NCBI GenBank assembly: GCA_963575745.1
Contig: CAUYUJ010017627.1
Location: 176,497 to 240,496 of the forward strand
Length of the DNA: 64,000 bases
Direction of reading: 5' to 3'
Origin: Prorocentrum cordatum
Lineage: Eukaryota > Sar > Dinophyceae > Prorocentrales > Prorocentraceae
Shown here: piece after piece, positions 43,661 to 55,122 of the stretch
Layout: each line of letters starts with the position of its first letter
How positions within the stretch are numbered: position 1 is the first letter of the stretch
The notes under the pieces: generated by a model
Databases searched by the model: none
What the model was told of the DNA's origin: nothing
Seen by the model: the letters and a program-made list of their open reading frames with translations, nothing else
Program-made: the position numbers and the translations under genes

Positions 43661-44479
43661 CGACGACGTGGACTTTGAGAGTGACGGGGTGGAGGCGGCG
43701 AACCCGCGCCGCCGCCAGTCCGTGGGCCTCCCTGTGCTGTCCGTGGCCGAGGGGGACGCCAGGCGTGCGGCGGACGACGCGGCTATGCAGCTGGGGACAG
43801 ATTTCGCGCGGGGCCCAGGGCTTCTCGGTGGGGGGGGGGTAGCCGGGGTAAGAGGAGCAGGAGGATGACGAGGAGGATGATGATGCGGAGGAGGAGGAGG
43901 AACAAAACGGAGTCAGGGAAGGAGGAGCAGATGGATGACCTAGGAAGAGGAGCAGAGGGGAGTCGCACAGCGAGGACTGCACGGGGAGGGCATGTGCAGG
44001 GGAGGGGACTGGGAGAGCAAGAGGGGGGGAGTAGTTACCTTCGAGGTTTTTGCCTCCTTTCCTACAGTTGGCAGTGGCGGCCCCCCCCCCTATGGAGCAC
44101 GCTCGACTCAGGCGTTCCTCGTCGTCGCTGACTCCTGCTATCGGCTCCTTCTTCTTCCCTCCTACTACTATTCTGCCCTCGTCGCTCCTCTATGCCTCCT
44201 CCCTACTCTTTCCAACTCCTCCCAAACATGACACGAGTGCGGTAGAATGCGCGTTCGATTACAACATCATCACATTTGCGATTGTTGACGCCCGCTCACT
44301 TCGATCCATGTTTCAATAACGATGTGTGAGTCAACTGCTGATCAGTGTTTCGGGTAGAGACAGTAGTCAGTGTGTGACGATGCCTCTTCGCCTCAGACCA
44401 CACTGTCGCATGCTTCCGACAGTCAGTCGTGTTCCTCGAGTGAGGCCACGATTCTGAAATAGAATTTATCCCAGTGCGA
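43661..44479. other. No recognisable gene
   Basis: Purine-rich to about 44030, then mixed sequence. Nothing supported. Confidence 0.5.
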
Positions 44480-45023
44480 CCCTACCTAGGAGTTGGAGCC
44501 CCTAGGAAAGCAGCATTAGTAGTAACAGTAAAGCTAAGCTAAGCTAAGCTAACGTTAAGCTAAAGCTAAGCTAAGCTCAAGACAAAGTTCAAGCTAAAGC
44601 TAATCTAAAACTAAGCTACAGCTAAGCTGAAGCTAAGCTAAAGCTAAGCTGAAGCTAATCTAAAGCTAAGCTAAATCTAAGCTACTTATAAGCTGAATAT
44701 AGGCTAATGCTAAGCTAACTGTAAGCTACGGTTAAGCTAACGCTAAGCTAACGCTAAGCTAAAGCTGAGCTAAAGCTAAACTAGCGTTAAGCTACAGTCA
44801 AGCTAAGACCAAGCTAACGCTACGCTAAAGCTAAACTAAAGCTAAGCTAAAACTAAAGCTAAGCTAAGCTAAGCTACAACTAAGCGAAGCTAAGATGAAG
44901 CTTAGCTTAGCTAATGGGGGAACCGCGGGGCGGATCCTGGGGGAACCGCCCGGGGCGAGCCCCACTGCCCGGCCCCTTTAAGCTCAGAGAGTCAGAACCC
45001 TTCTAGGCAGAGCCTAGGTAGGG
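44480..45023. mobile_element. TIR-bounded element carrying an AGCTAA satellite
   Basis: Left terminus CCCTACCTAGGAGTTGGAGC (44480-) and right terminus, reversed, CCCTACCTAGGCTCTGCC (to 45023) form an inverted repeat with 11 exact bases and partial similarity for about 25. The interior from about 44530 to 44915 is an AGCTAA/AAGCTA hexamer satellite with 6- and 12-bp periodicity, ending in reverse-orientation AGCTTAGCTTAGC. About 100 bp of unique sequence precedes the right end. No coding capacity. Confidence 0.65.
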
Positions 45024-46674
45024 AATTATTGCGGATACCAAGTAGTCAAAACAATTGAACTCGTCTTTTTTGGCCGATCATTGGTATCGGCATCCGGGGA
45101 CATGTGAGCACAATCATTCTCACCAAAATGATGTGTACGGGATCGATGCATGGACGATGCATACTCGTGGAACCCGTGTGCACTTACCATGCTTGATTAA
45201 CGGAATTCCAGGACCTCGATGTCACGGAGCAGCAATTGTAGGATGAGATCCTTTTTTGGGTTGGGGATGTCCCCCCCCCCCGCCTACCCCGTAGCTGATC
45301 GTGGGGGAAAATATAACGTACCGATGCTCCGATAGCCCCCCTCGCATCGACTCCAGGGCCTCCACAGGTGCCTTCTCCGCTAGATTTCGAGGCGAACCCA
45401 TTCGTGGCGACGAGCCCCCCAGGAGGCCTGGACAGGCAAAAACGGATGGATACCACCAACATCGGCACGTGCTTCTCCTCCGGCCTCGCTAGTTCCCGTC
45501 GGCTTTCCCCGGCGCCAGCCCGAGGTCCGCAGCTCGCCCCCGGGGACGGGCCATCAGCTCCCTGCGACGCACCCGGTGCGCACGCCCCCTTGCTCTCGCC
45601 GCCTTCCGGAGTGACGACTGGTGGGCCTGGCAGGACATTTGGGGAGAAGAGAGCGGGCCGATGCCGATTCCATCCGTTCATTCTCGCTTTTTGAAGTCTC
45701 CTTCCTGGAATGTCGGCATCGAGATGCGGACAGGCGAGGGGGCCGACCGCGCTGGGAGAAGGGGGGGGGGGATCAGGGGGGAGTCGCGGGAAGATGGGGA
45801 CGAGTTGATGAGATGCGGGGATGGGGGACGGAAGGAGGGAGGAGAGCGGACGGAAGAGGACGGGATGTGCCTTCACAGGCTGGAGGCGAGAACGGGGAGG
45901 GCCATGGCAGGCGCTGTGCCTGTGGACCGGTTATGGGCTCCTGGTTTCGACAGTTCTTGCGCGCTCTTTGGACCAACCGCGGCCGAAAACCATGATGAAG
46001 AGGCTACTGGCTACATCAGGCGCAAGGAAGCGCGCAAGGTCCCGCGTAAGCACGACGTAAGCTGGGGTGCAGGGGCACGAAGAGGAGACTTTCGAGGAAG
46101 AAGAGGGAGACGACAGTGCAGAGGAGGGAGGCGGAAGGAGGGGGAGGAGAAGGAGGAGGAGGGAAGGAGGAGGAGGGAGGGCTGCGCTATGAGTCTATGA
46201 GAAGTTCACGGATGAACATGTGCAATGTACGCAGGGCTCTTTCCAACGACCCAAATGTTTGGGAGGATGGAGAGTGGGAGGGGGAGAAGGATGAAGAGGG
46301 AGCAAGAGAGGGAGAGGGATAAGGGGGCCCAATGGGGGGCAGCTGGGGTCCTCATGGGCGTCGCTTTTGGTCACGGCCTTCCCTCACTCCTCTCTTAGCC
46401 CTTTGTCTTCCCTTCCTCCCTCGCCCTCCCTCCCTCCCTCCCTTCGCCTCCCCACGCAAAGGCCACCGGAGCAGGGGAGGTTGTTTGAGGGCACATTTCG
46501 TTGCGAATTCCCTTCCTGCATATGGCATCGCTTCGTGCGCGTTCCTCCGTCCAGAGGTCAGGAACCGTGTTGCCATCAGCACCACGACTCGACCAGGCCG
46601 TCGACGCGAACGGGCTTGGCACAGGCGCCAGCGCAGCCAGCGTGCCATTGTCAGAGTCCTTCTTCGTCTAAAAT
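45024..46674. other. No recognisable gene
   Basis: Mixed sequence. GGA-rich at 46095-46185 and CCCTCCCTC-rich at 46405-46450. Open frames show no family motif. Confidence 0.5.
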
Positions 46675-47643
46675 ATGCACGGGCACGTCTGGCAGAGCAT
46701 CATAGCGCAACGCGTCCCAATCAGTACATGTCTTACGCTCCCACAGGATGGGCTAAGAAGTCGCAGTCCTGGTAATGCCCGAAGAGGAGCAGATCCAAAC
46801 TGGAGACAGCAGCATCGTGCAGGTGTTGTGCCATCTCTCCGTCCCAGACATCGAGATATGTGGCGAAGACAGAAGAAGACGACCCAGGTCAGGGAGCAGA
46901 CACTCGTCCATGGGGTGAAGCCTCTTTACCCCGCCGATGGCAGAAACACTCCCGGCAGTGGCAGCCGGATTGGCAGTATACCTCGGAGCACATTCGCGCA
47001 CGTTCCCAAGCATAAGTTTAGAGAAGCAACAACGAGAACAAGGATCTTCTCATGTATGGTCCAACACAGCCGCAGGTAGCAGAATCGCATAGGCTGCGGG
47101 CACCCATGCCTGAGAAGACCTCGGAATTGCATCATCATCATCGGATTCGTCTCAAGCAGTTGTTGGATGCAGTAGAGAAGCAATTACGATGTGGGTACTC
47201 TTGTGGCCACACCAACGCTCGTCTTACCTGGCTTGACAGATGTCGCTGTGACGCTATATCAGGTGATGTGTACCAGACCAGCCGAAGACCGAGCTTCTCA
47301 CCAGACGCAGTACGTGGATCGCTTACGAAAGAAGCTAAATCATTCAATCAAACGCCGAGAAGAGGCCAACGGATTCGTTCAGGAGTGCCAGGCGCAGACG
47401 AAACACATCAGAAATGACTTCGCGAAGGCCATCGTCCTCCAGGACCACTTCAAGGTGCTGGCCGATAAGGAGAACAACAACGAATTGGTTTCCAGGTGTG
47501 ACGACGAGCAGGATTCGGAGGATGTTGCAATTACATGTGCAGCACCAGTGGCGCGCCCTCCCAAGAGACGTGCCCCATCACCGGGGGCAGCAGCCACTTC
47601 GAAAGCTCTCCCAGCGGAGCCCACTACAACTCTTCTGGATTAA
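46675..47643 (+). pseudogene. Coiled-coil, gag/ORF1-like protein fragment
   Basis: The clearest part is 47191-47643. A frame of 150 codons holds a charged helix (YVDRLRKKLNHSIKRREEAN, FVQECQAQTKHIRNDFAK, KVLADKENNNELVSR) and then a Pro/Ala-rich tail with KRRAPSPGAAAT. An overlapping frame upstream (about 47052-47190) reads RIRLKQLLDAVEKQL, suggesting a frameshift within one helical protein. Coiled-coil plus low-complexity tail recalls ORF1/gag-like proteins of non-LTR retrotransposons in dinoflagellates, but no zinc knuckle or downstream endonuclease is visible. It could equally be an unrelated host protein. Confidence 0.4.
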
Positions 47644-47849
47644 ATGGTCCAGACCGCATAGGTCGCGGAAGCAGCATGTTGCGGTTCCCGTTACGCCGAT
47701 GGGCCCCAATACAATATTGCACAGACCAGTTTGGCGATCGTCGGGTCCAGCCACCCTCTCTTTTCATAGAATAATCACCAAATGGAGAATGGACTGGAAC
47801 GTCGCATTCCAGCACATGCCTCCTCCGAGGAGATTGTTCGGTCTTTTTT

Positions 47850-48265
47850 CCAGGCAGCCTGGCGATTTCATAATGAACCAGATTGTGGCGATTTCGCCTT
47901 GGGCTTCATAACATAAGAAGGTCGGGCCTTGCCCCACGCCACCAGACAGTGGCGATTTGAGTTGGGGCCTCGTCAAGGCAAGGTTTCTGGATCCTTTGCG
48001 TGCCGCCAGGAAGTGTAATTTTTGCGTGGGACTTTCTCACAACCATATTTCTTGCCACCACGTCATGCCGCCAGAGAGTGTACATTTGCCGTGAGATTTC
48101 TTCTCAACCACGTCTCTGGCCTCAATTCATGCCGCCAGTTCGCCATGATTTCTTTTGAGACTTTATCGCGGTCACGTGTTTTGTCCCGCGCCATCCCGAA
48201 AGGCAGCGGCGATTGCGCGTGAGACATCCTCAGCAACGCGTCTTCAGGTCATCCTGAGACATCCG
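47850..48265. repeat. 64-bp tandem repeat
   Basis: At least six units with period 64-65 bp. Starts of the GCCGCCAG-type core lie at about 47874, 47938, 48002, 48067, 48131 and 48195. Shared parts are CATGCCGCCAGAGAGTG, GTGAGATTTCTTCTCAACCA and TGGCC. Confidence 0.85.
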
Positions 48266-48589
48266 CCCTTGTGGTCGCATTGCGTAGCATGGGATGATCA
48301 GGGCCCCCTCCGATCTCTCATCGCACACTGTCCAGACATGCTCACTCCAGATGCCGCTGCCTCGCCCAGCTGGTCTTGGCTTGGCCTGGACGGCTGTCTG
48401 TCCGCAGCGGCGGTCGTTTCGGCTCTCAGGGTCATTGCGGAACCATCATTGGCCGCCTTGAGATCAGGTTCGGGTCGCGCATTCCTCTGTGGGGTCTCAA
48501 GGTCATCCTGAGGTCACGCCGGGGCCGCGAGGGTCATCTGGTGGCCATTTGGGGATCATTTCGGGGCAGCGCTGGGGTCTCTGGGGGGG

Positions 48590-49020
48590 CCGAAGACCGA
48601 GGGTCCAGGACCGAGCGTGGATCAGCGATCCAGGGTCCGAGGGGGACCGATCGACGACCCAAGGTCGTACGAAAATCGAAGTTCCAGGGTCCAGTGCGCA
48701 GGGCCGCTCGAAGAACGAGGAACGATGGAAGATGGGAGACCCAGGATCCACGATCTGGGGCCCATCGGCGTCCGAGGGTCTCGGATCTACCGAAGATGGA
48801 GGCTCCAGGATCCAAGGATCCAGGGTCGATCGGCGATCGAACATCCAGTGCCGACCACCAATGCGGGAGCCAGGATCGAGGATTTTTCGCGCATCCAGAG
48901 TCGTTCGAAGATTGAGGATCGATGACCGATGAGCCCCGAGGTCCAGGACTGAGGGTCCAGGATCGATCGAGAGTCGAAGCTCTGGGCCCGATCGACGAGC
49001 GAGGATGCAGGGCACCCCGA
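48590..49020. repeat. GATC-rich short-unit repeat
   Basis: Dense recurrence of GGATCCAGGGTC, GACCGAGG and GATCGACGA words about every 10-22 bp without a strict period. The frames crossing it on both strands are not taken as genes. Confidence 0.7.
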
Positions 49021-49548
49021 AGCGCCGATCCAGACTTTTTAATCCAGGGGGTGGTACATCGGACGCAGCACGACCAGCCGCGATTGCTGCTATGCCAGCC
49101 AACAGTGCCTCGATGGCCAATGATATCATGATGTCGCCAGAGCAGATGGCCACAGTCCAGGTCTGTCTCAGTCGCGCTGGACTGCCGCAGCCAAGGCAGC
49201 GACCCCCGGCACAGCTTCCGCCGCTAGTCGCAGCCCGGCAGGCTCCAGTTCCGCCCGCAGATCAGCAACAAGCCGCATGGGCTGCGACAGAGGGTGCCGG
49301 TATCCTACCACCGACTCCGGCTATCCCAGAGGAGAGCGCACCAGGGACATCCCTCGACACCGTGGCCGTTGCTCAGCAGCCAGCCCCAGGCAAGAGTGGA
49401 AACATGTCGCCCGAGCCAGCACCAGCACGTCCTCGCAAGGTCCAACAGAGTTCGCTGAAAAACGAGGACAAGGACAAAAGTGAAGGCGCGCATCGTGGAA
49501 CTGTAGTCGAAGGAGGCCAAGCCGTCAAACGAAATGAAGAAAATTCTT
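49005..49548 (+). CDS. Hypothetical Pro/Ala/Gln-rich ORF
   Basis: An open frame from about 49005 begins after the GATC-rich repeat and reads ANDIMMSPEQMATVQVCLSR, LPPLVAARQAPVPPADQQQA and PARPRKVQQSSLKNEDKDKS. Composition is disordered, as in the tail of the ORF ending at 47643, and both may derive from the same element. Beyond 49549 the frame runs into a 145-bp tandem repeat, so the real end is unclear. No domain is recognised. Its status as a gene is uncertain. Confidence 0.3.
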
Positions 49549-49840
49549 TACGCTTCGCGTATCCCCACCAGCCCATCTCACAGCAGCAACTCTCTCGAAG
49601 CATGCCGGCAGTCGTCGTTTTTCAGGCATGTGTCCGCGTGGCCCCGCATATCCGCCCTGTTCCTCCTTCCTCCCGCCTCCTTGTACATCCAAACCTTTAC
49701 GCTTCGCGTATCCCCACCAGCCCATCTCACAGCAGCAACTCTCGCGAAGCATGCCGGCAGTCGTGTTTTTCAGGCATGTGTCCGCGTGGCCCCGCATATC
49801 CCCCCTGTTCCTCCTTCCTCCCGCCTCCTTGTACATCCTC
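49549..49840. repeat. 145-bp tandem duplication
   Basis: Two copies of a unit with TTTACGCTTCGCGTATCCCC, GCATGCCGGCAGTCG, TCAGGCATGTGTCCGCGTGG and CCTTGTACATCC, starting at 49549 and 49697. Confidence 0.95.
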
Positions 49841-49879
49841 CTTGTGGGGGGAGCGGGAGAAGGACGAGGCGGAGGAGGA

Positions 49880-50390
49880 GGAGAGGTTCGGGCTTTCTCG
49901 TGGTGTGAGTTGTTCGGGCCCCTTCCTGGTGTGAGTCGTTCGGGCCCCTCCTCCTGGTGTGACTCGTTCGGGCTCCTCGTGGTGTGAGTCGTTCGGGGCC
50001 CGCGTCGTGGTGTGAGTCGTTCGGGCTCCTCGTGGTGTGAGTCGTTCGGGCGCCTCGTCCTGGTGTGAGTCGTTCGGGCCCCTCCTTGTGGTGTGAGTCG
50101 TTCGGGCTCTTCGTGGTGTGAGTCGTTCGGGCCCCTCGTCCTGGTGTGAGTCGTTCGGGCTCCTCGTGGGGCCTCTTGGGGGCCTCTTGGAGCCTCTTGG
50201 GGCCTCTTGGGGGCCTCTTGGGGGCCTCTTGGGGGCCTCTTGGGGCCTCTTGGGGGCCTCTTGGGGGCCTCTTGGGGGCCTCTTGGGGCCTCTTGGGGGC
50301 CTCTTGGGGGCCTCTTGGAGGCCTCTTGGGAGCATCCTGGGGGCCTCTTGGGGCCATCTTGGGGCCTCTTGCGACCTCCTCAGAAGCGCA
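49880..50390. repeat. 28-bp then 12-bp tandem arrays
   Basis: About ten GTGTGAGTCGTTCGGGC-based units of 25-30 bp (49893-50165) pass abruptly into a GGCCTCTTGGGG 11-12 bp array (50165-50380). Confidence 0.95.
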
Positions 50391-50392
50391 AA

Positions 50393-50541
50393 TGAGCGCT
50401 GCCCCCTGAGAAGGACAAAATGAACCCAAAACCTTCGTAACATCAATGGTTTTGCTATGAAGGAAGATGAGCGCGGCCCCCTCAGGAGGCCAAAATGGGG
50501 CCAAAACCGTCGTAAAATAAATGATTCTGGCTTCAAAGAAG
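50393..50541. repeat. 75-bp tandem pair
   Basis: ATGAGCGCTGCCCCCTGAGA and the following CCAAAACCTTCGTAACAT recur at 50468 as ATGAGCGCGGCCCCCTCAGG and CCAAAACCGTCGTAAAAT. Confidence 0.9.
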
Positions 50542-52261
50542 AGGAGGTTTTTTTTTCTCCCCCCCCCGTCGGGGCCAGAATCCTCGTGAGGGGTGTCGTT
50601 TTTTAGCCCTCCCAGGAGTCGAAAAGGACCCCCCTGACCACCCGCGAAACCCCCTCTCCAGGCCCAGGGGGAGGGGGTAGGGGGAGGGGTAAACCCCTCC
50701 CCGAAGGGGAAGAAGGGGGGTTGAGAACAGAGAGAGCTCTCTAAACCACTCACGCCCAAAGGGCTGGTGGGATTACGGTTTCCCTTCGATCAGTTCTGAT
50801 GGTGGCGGAGTTGCCCCACAGCGGGAATATCCTGATCTGCGAGTGTTCCTTTCGCGAATTAGGGGCCTGCGCCTGCGCGAACCTCATCATCGGGGGCGGC
50901 TTCCTCATGCTCGACCAGGGCGCGTCTTGCGCGCAGCCCGCTTCCAGAAGCGGGGCCCCCGTTTCACCCGCTCGCCACGCCTACGTAGGGCAGAAGGCCT
51001 TTGCGACGATTTCTTCGCGCGCGTTCTTCGCGCGGGCTCTTCGGTGCTCGGCATCGCCCGGGCGCGGCCTCGCTCGGCGCGGAGTTACTGGGATCGTCGA
51101 GCCAAGAAGACGCGCGAAACCGAGCACTGGACGAGGAGTGTACGTCCGAGCGATGGCGAGTTTGGCGCTCGGCCACGATTCGGGGCCTGGCCGATCTCCG
51201 AGCGCGCGTCGGCGCAGCCGTTCCGACGAGGACGGGCACGTATACGGACGGTTCCGCGGATGGGGGGGGCGTCGCTCAGGCGAATCCGACCCCGCCCTCC
51301 GCCCCGGGCTGTCTGAGGCGATTTGCATTCTTGGTTCGCGTTCGCGGCTGTTCCAAGTTGCCCCCCCCCCCAGGGATCGCGGAATGACACCTTGTTAAAA
51401 TAGGTTGTTGCTAGCTGCCGATGTGTTCGAGAAGTGATTGGACAGCAGAGGCTCTGACGCACGCAGTTGTTGATGACTCGTCAGGGTTAACCGTGCTTGT
51501 GCTGGTGGCCTGGATAACGGCGGGGGCATGTCTGCAACTGAAATTGGAAATGCGTTTTCGGGAATTGGGAGGATGAAGGGGCAAACGGCAAACGATATCA
51601 TCGCCCCCGTGCATGGCGTTTCGGCCATTGCCACATCCAGCTTCGGATGCAACATCAAACGGGCACATTCTCGACACGTCTGGGCTCCTGGACAGGATCT
51701 TGCAGGTCGGGTCTTGGCTGTCAGGGTCAGCTCAAGAATGTGCGACTATACGTCTCTATGTTTATACTTCCCTCCCAGAGTCAAAACAAAGACAGATGCC
51801 CCCAGATGCGATTGATGCGTCCGAGAACTACGCGACTGGGCTGCCCAGGTTCTGGGACACATAGTTACGCGTCGTACATTTATCATGCGCGCGGATTTCA
51901 ACGATGGAGCGGCAATAACGTCTGACCCCGAACAGGGACACATCGAGACATCCGTGATTAGTTAGCCACTTGGGCTCCAGATCAGAACGCCTTGTTGGCC
52001 AGCTCATCCGCGCATTACTTGAAGCGCATCATTGATGTTCAGCTTCTGCGAAAGATGGCCAGGCCACCTGGCGTGGAGACGTGGGTCAGAGTTTGAAAGG
52101 CTATCTATGTGTACCTCCAGCTTGGCGGACGACGATATTCTCGCATCGGGATTGCTGAGTGCGTCATTTCTTCGCCTCCGGTTGATCAATGCAAGAGCCA
52201 GATGGGACCGCGCGTCCTTGCACGCGAAGTTCCAAGCCCCGTCCTGGCGCTCTATGCAGCG
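50542..52261. other. Mostly unassigned, with a possible LINE endonuclease relic
   Basis: About 51850-51955 in one plus frame reads VTRRTFIMRADFNDGAAITS, in which ADFN resembles the GDFN motif of APE-type endonucleases of LINEs. No other endonuclease motif is seen. The rest, including GC-rich 50840-51330, has no supported gene. Confidence 0.3.
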
Positions 52262-53965
52262 GGCCAAGCAGCAGTTCCACCTCCATTTTGGCGCACCCCT
52301 CGCACGTTTCGTGGCCCCATAGGGTGCTCCACCCAAGGCCCCACTGGCAGGGTCCGCATGCAGTCCCCATTTCGGCGCACCCCTCGCACGTTTCGTGGCC
52401 CCATCGGGTGCTCCACCCAAGGCCCCAGTGGCAGGGTCCGCACGCAGTTCCACCCCCATTTCGGCGCACGCCTCACACGTTTCGTGGCCCCATAGGGTGC
52501 TCCGCCAAAGGCCCCAGTGGCAGGGTCCGCATGCAGTTCCGCCGCCATTTCGGCGCATCACTCACACGTTTCGTGTCCCCATAGGTTGTTCCACAGAAGG
52601 CCCCAGTCGCAGGGTCCGCATGCAGTTCCACCTCCATTTTTGGCGCACCCCTCGCACGCTTCGTGGCCCCATAGGGTGCTCCACCCACGGCCCCACTGGC
52701 AGGGTCCGCATGCAGTTGCACCCCCATTTCGGCGCATTCCTCGCACGTCTCGTGGCCCCATAGGGTGCTCCACCCAAGGCCCCAGTGGCAGGGTCCGCAT
52801 GCAGTTCCACCCCCATGTCGGCGCACGCCTCACACGTTTCGTGGTCCCATAGGGTGCTCCGCCAAAGGCCCCAGTGGCAGGGTCCGCACGCAGTTCCCCT
52901 CACACGTTTCGTGGCACCATAGGGTGCTCCGCCCAAGGCCCCAGTGGCAGGGTCCGCACGCAGTTCCACCCTCATTTCGGCGTACCCCTCAAACGTTTCG
53001 TGGCCCTAGCGGGTGCTCCGCCGAAGGCCCCAGAGGCAGGGTCCGCATGCAGTTTCACCTCCATTTCGGCGCACCCCTCGCACGTTTCGTGGCCCCATAG
53101 GGTGGTCCACCCAAGGCCCCAGTGACAGGGTCCGCATGCAGTTCCACCTCCATTTCGGCCAGCATTTGCACGTTATGTGGCCCCATAGCGGCCCTCAAAC
53201 GTTCGGGCGCATAGCAGGTGTTCCGCCGAAGGCCCCAGAGGCAGGGTCAGCATGCAGTTCCACCTCCATTTCGGACCCCTCGCACGTTTCGTGGCCCCAG
53301 AGTTAGGGTGTTCCACCCAAGGCCCCAGTGACAGGGTCCGCATGCAGTTCCACCCCCATTTCGGCGCACGCCTCACACGTTTCGTGACCCCACAGGGGGC
53401 TCTGCCGAAGGCTCCTGTGGCAGGGTCCGCATGCAGTTCCACCTCCCTTTCGGCGCACGCCTCGCACGCTTCGTATCCATAGTGGCAGGGTCCGCATGCA
53501 GTTCCACCCACATTCGGCGCACCCCTCACACGTTTCGTGGCCCCATAGGGTGCTCCGCCCAAGGCCCCAGTCGCAGGGTCCGCATGAAGTTCCACCCCAA
53601 TGTTGGCGCACCCCTCACACATTTCGTGGTCGCTCTGCCGAAGGCCCTAGTGACTAGTGGCAGGGTCCGCATGGAGTTCCACCCCCATATCGGCGCACCC
53701 CTCACAACTTTCGTGGTGGCTCCGCCGAAGACCCCAGTGGCAGGGTCCGCATGCAGTTCCAACCCCCCATTTCGGCGCACCCCTCGCACGTTCCGCGGCC
53801 CCAGAGGTGTTCCACCGACGGTTCTGGTGGCAGCGTCCGCATGGTGTACCCGTATCAATTTTGGCACAACCATCTTACGCGTCGTGACCCCGGAGAGGGT
53901 CACCGAGATACCCACAATTGTGTACTCACTACTGCGCATGGTTGGGTCCCTCGCCAGTATGATTT
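52262..53965 (+). repeat. 89-bp satellite array C with terminal motif
   Basis: About 18 units, most exactly 89 bp apart when measured at CGTGGCCCC (e.g. 52484, 52573, 52663, 52752, 52841). Unit parts are CCATTTCGGCGCACCCCTC, ACACGTTTCGTGGCCCCATA, GGGTGCTCCACCCAAGGCC and CCAGTGGCAGGGTCCGCATG. It ends in the shared motif at about 53903-53965: GATACCCACAATTGTG, TACTCACTACTG, CATGGTTGGGTCC and TCGCCAG. Confidence 0.95.
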
Positions 53966-54306
53966 GGGTGTATACCTTTTTTACCGGCCATGCGTAGATG
54001 GTGCAGGCCCTACATCAGGGGAAGAAAGTACGAACGGAAGGGGGATGGAGAAGGACGGATCACGAAATACATTCGCAGGAGGGGCTAGGCCCAAAAAAAC
54101 ACGTGGCAGAGACGGGCAGATTTGGCGGGCAGGCGGGCAGGCCAAAGCGACAGCGTGATTCCTGAGTGTCGATGGCGTGGCGTTTGAATAAAACGCTAGG
54201 GAGTTTTACGAGAGAGCGCGATGCCTGCATACTTTCTGCTAGATTCTGGCGCGACAGTGCGATTCTGGAATTACTTGTGAAGAAATATCTGGCGGGAACC
54301 GTCGTC
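53966..54306. other. No recognisable gene
   Basis: Unique-looking sequence between array C and the composite repeat. Nothing supported. Confidence 0.5.
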
Positions 54307-54847
54307 GTTGTTGAATATTATTACTTCTAAAGAAATATTATTGTTGAGACCCCTGGTGCGCGACCCCCCTCCAAAACCTAGGCCGCAGCCTCATTTCCTT
54401 CATTTTCTAGCGAAAGCTTCAGAAAAGTGGATTGTCACCGGATCCGGTTTTTTGTTCCCCCCCGCTTTCCCTTGCAAAAAACACTATAAAATGACATTTC
54501 TTGTTCTAATATAATCAAATTTCAAGAATCCCTTGCAAAAAATAAGGTAAAGTGGACATTCGCGCGCGCAAGACGAAATCCTTCCAAAAGCTTAGTGTTC
54601 GGAGCGATTTTAACATAAAAACATCAAAAAACCAATGGTTTTTCAACAAAAAATGTCAAAATCTCATCCCGCGCGCTCTTGCGGATTCGTAGGAAACCCA
54701 ACACTTTTTAAACATTTCTGTCAAACGGGCTTTTGCGAGCAACTTTTTCGAACTTCTGCGACAACGGTTGCGCACCTGCCAGGGCCATCATCCCTGTCAA
54801 ATAATACCATGCGGGACACATTCGTTTTTTCTTCGCGCGCGCACGCC
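54307..54847 (+). repeat. Composite repeat, module A, copy 1
   Basis: About 540 bp of AT-richer DNA, nearly identical to 55119-55657 from CTTGCAAAAAACACTATAAA to GCGGGACACATTCG. The first ~150 bp are more diverged than the rest. No plausible gene. Confidence 0.95.
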
Positions 54848-54873
54848 GTCGTCGTCGGCCGCGGGGCCCTGAA

Positions 54874-55070
54874 TAGTAGCCACGGTCGTCCGCATGCCAC
54901 GAAGTGAAGTGTCCGAACGTCATAGGGCGGGAAGCTGGGTTTGGGTGGTCGCGAAGAGTCGTTTGGATATTTGGTAGAGCTTGTAATGCCCCCCCACGAA
55001 GTGGGGGTATTGCCTGGTGTCGTATGAAAACCCTGGCACTGGGGAGAACACCACGCGTTCGGGTAAAATG

Positions 55071-55121
<51 letters not shown>

Positions 55122-55122
55122 G
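54874..55122 (+). repeat. Composite repeat, module B plus (GTT)n, copy 1
   Basis: Starts TAGTAGCCACGGTCGTCCGC and contains a hairpin CCCCCCCACGAAGTGGGGG and the phrase TATGAAAACCCTGGCACTGG, then (GTT)n at 55072-55121. Copy 2 lies at 56395-56619. Confidence 0.95.

Noticed and set aside
43314-43868. Asp/Glu-rich 184-codon frame
   Set aside because: It follows GAG/GAC microsatellite sequence, and the opposite-strand frame is equally open.
54960-55065. TTTGGTAGAGC and GCGTTCGGGT in module B as tRNA-derived SINE boxes
   Set aside because: The boxes match only partly and are about 80 bp apart without a cloverleaf, so SINE ancestry is not supported.
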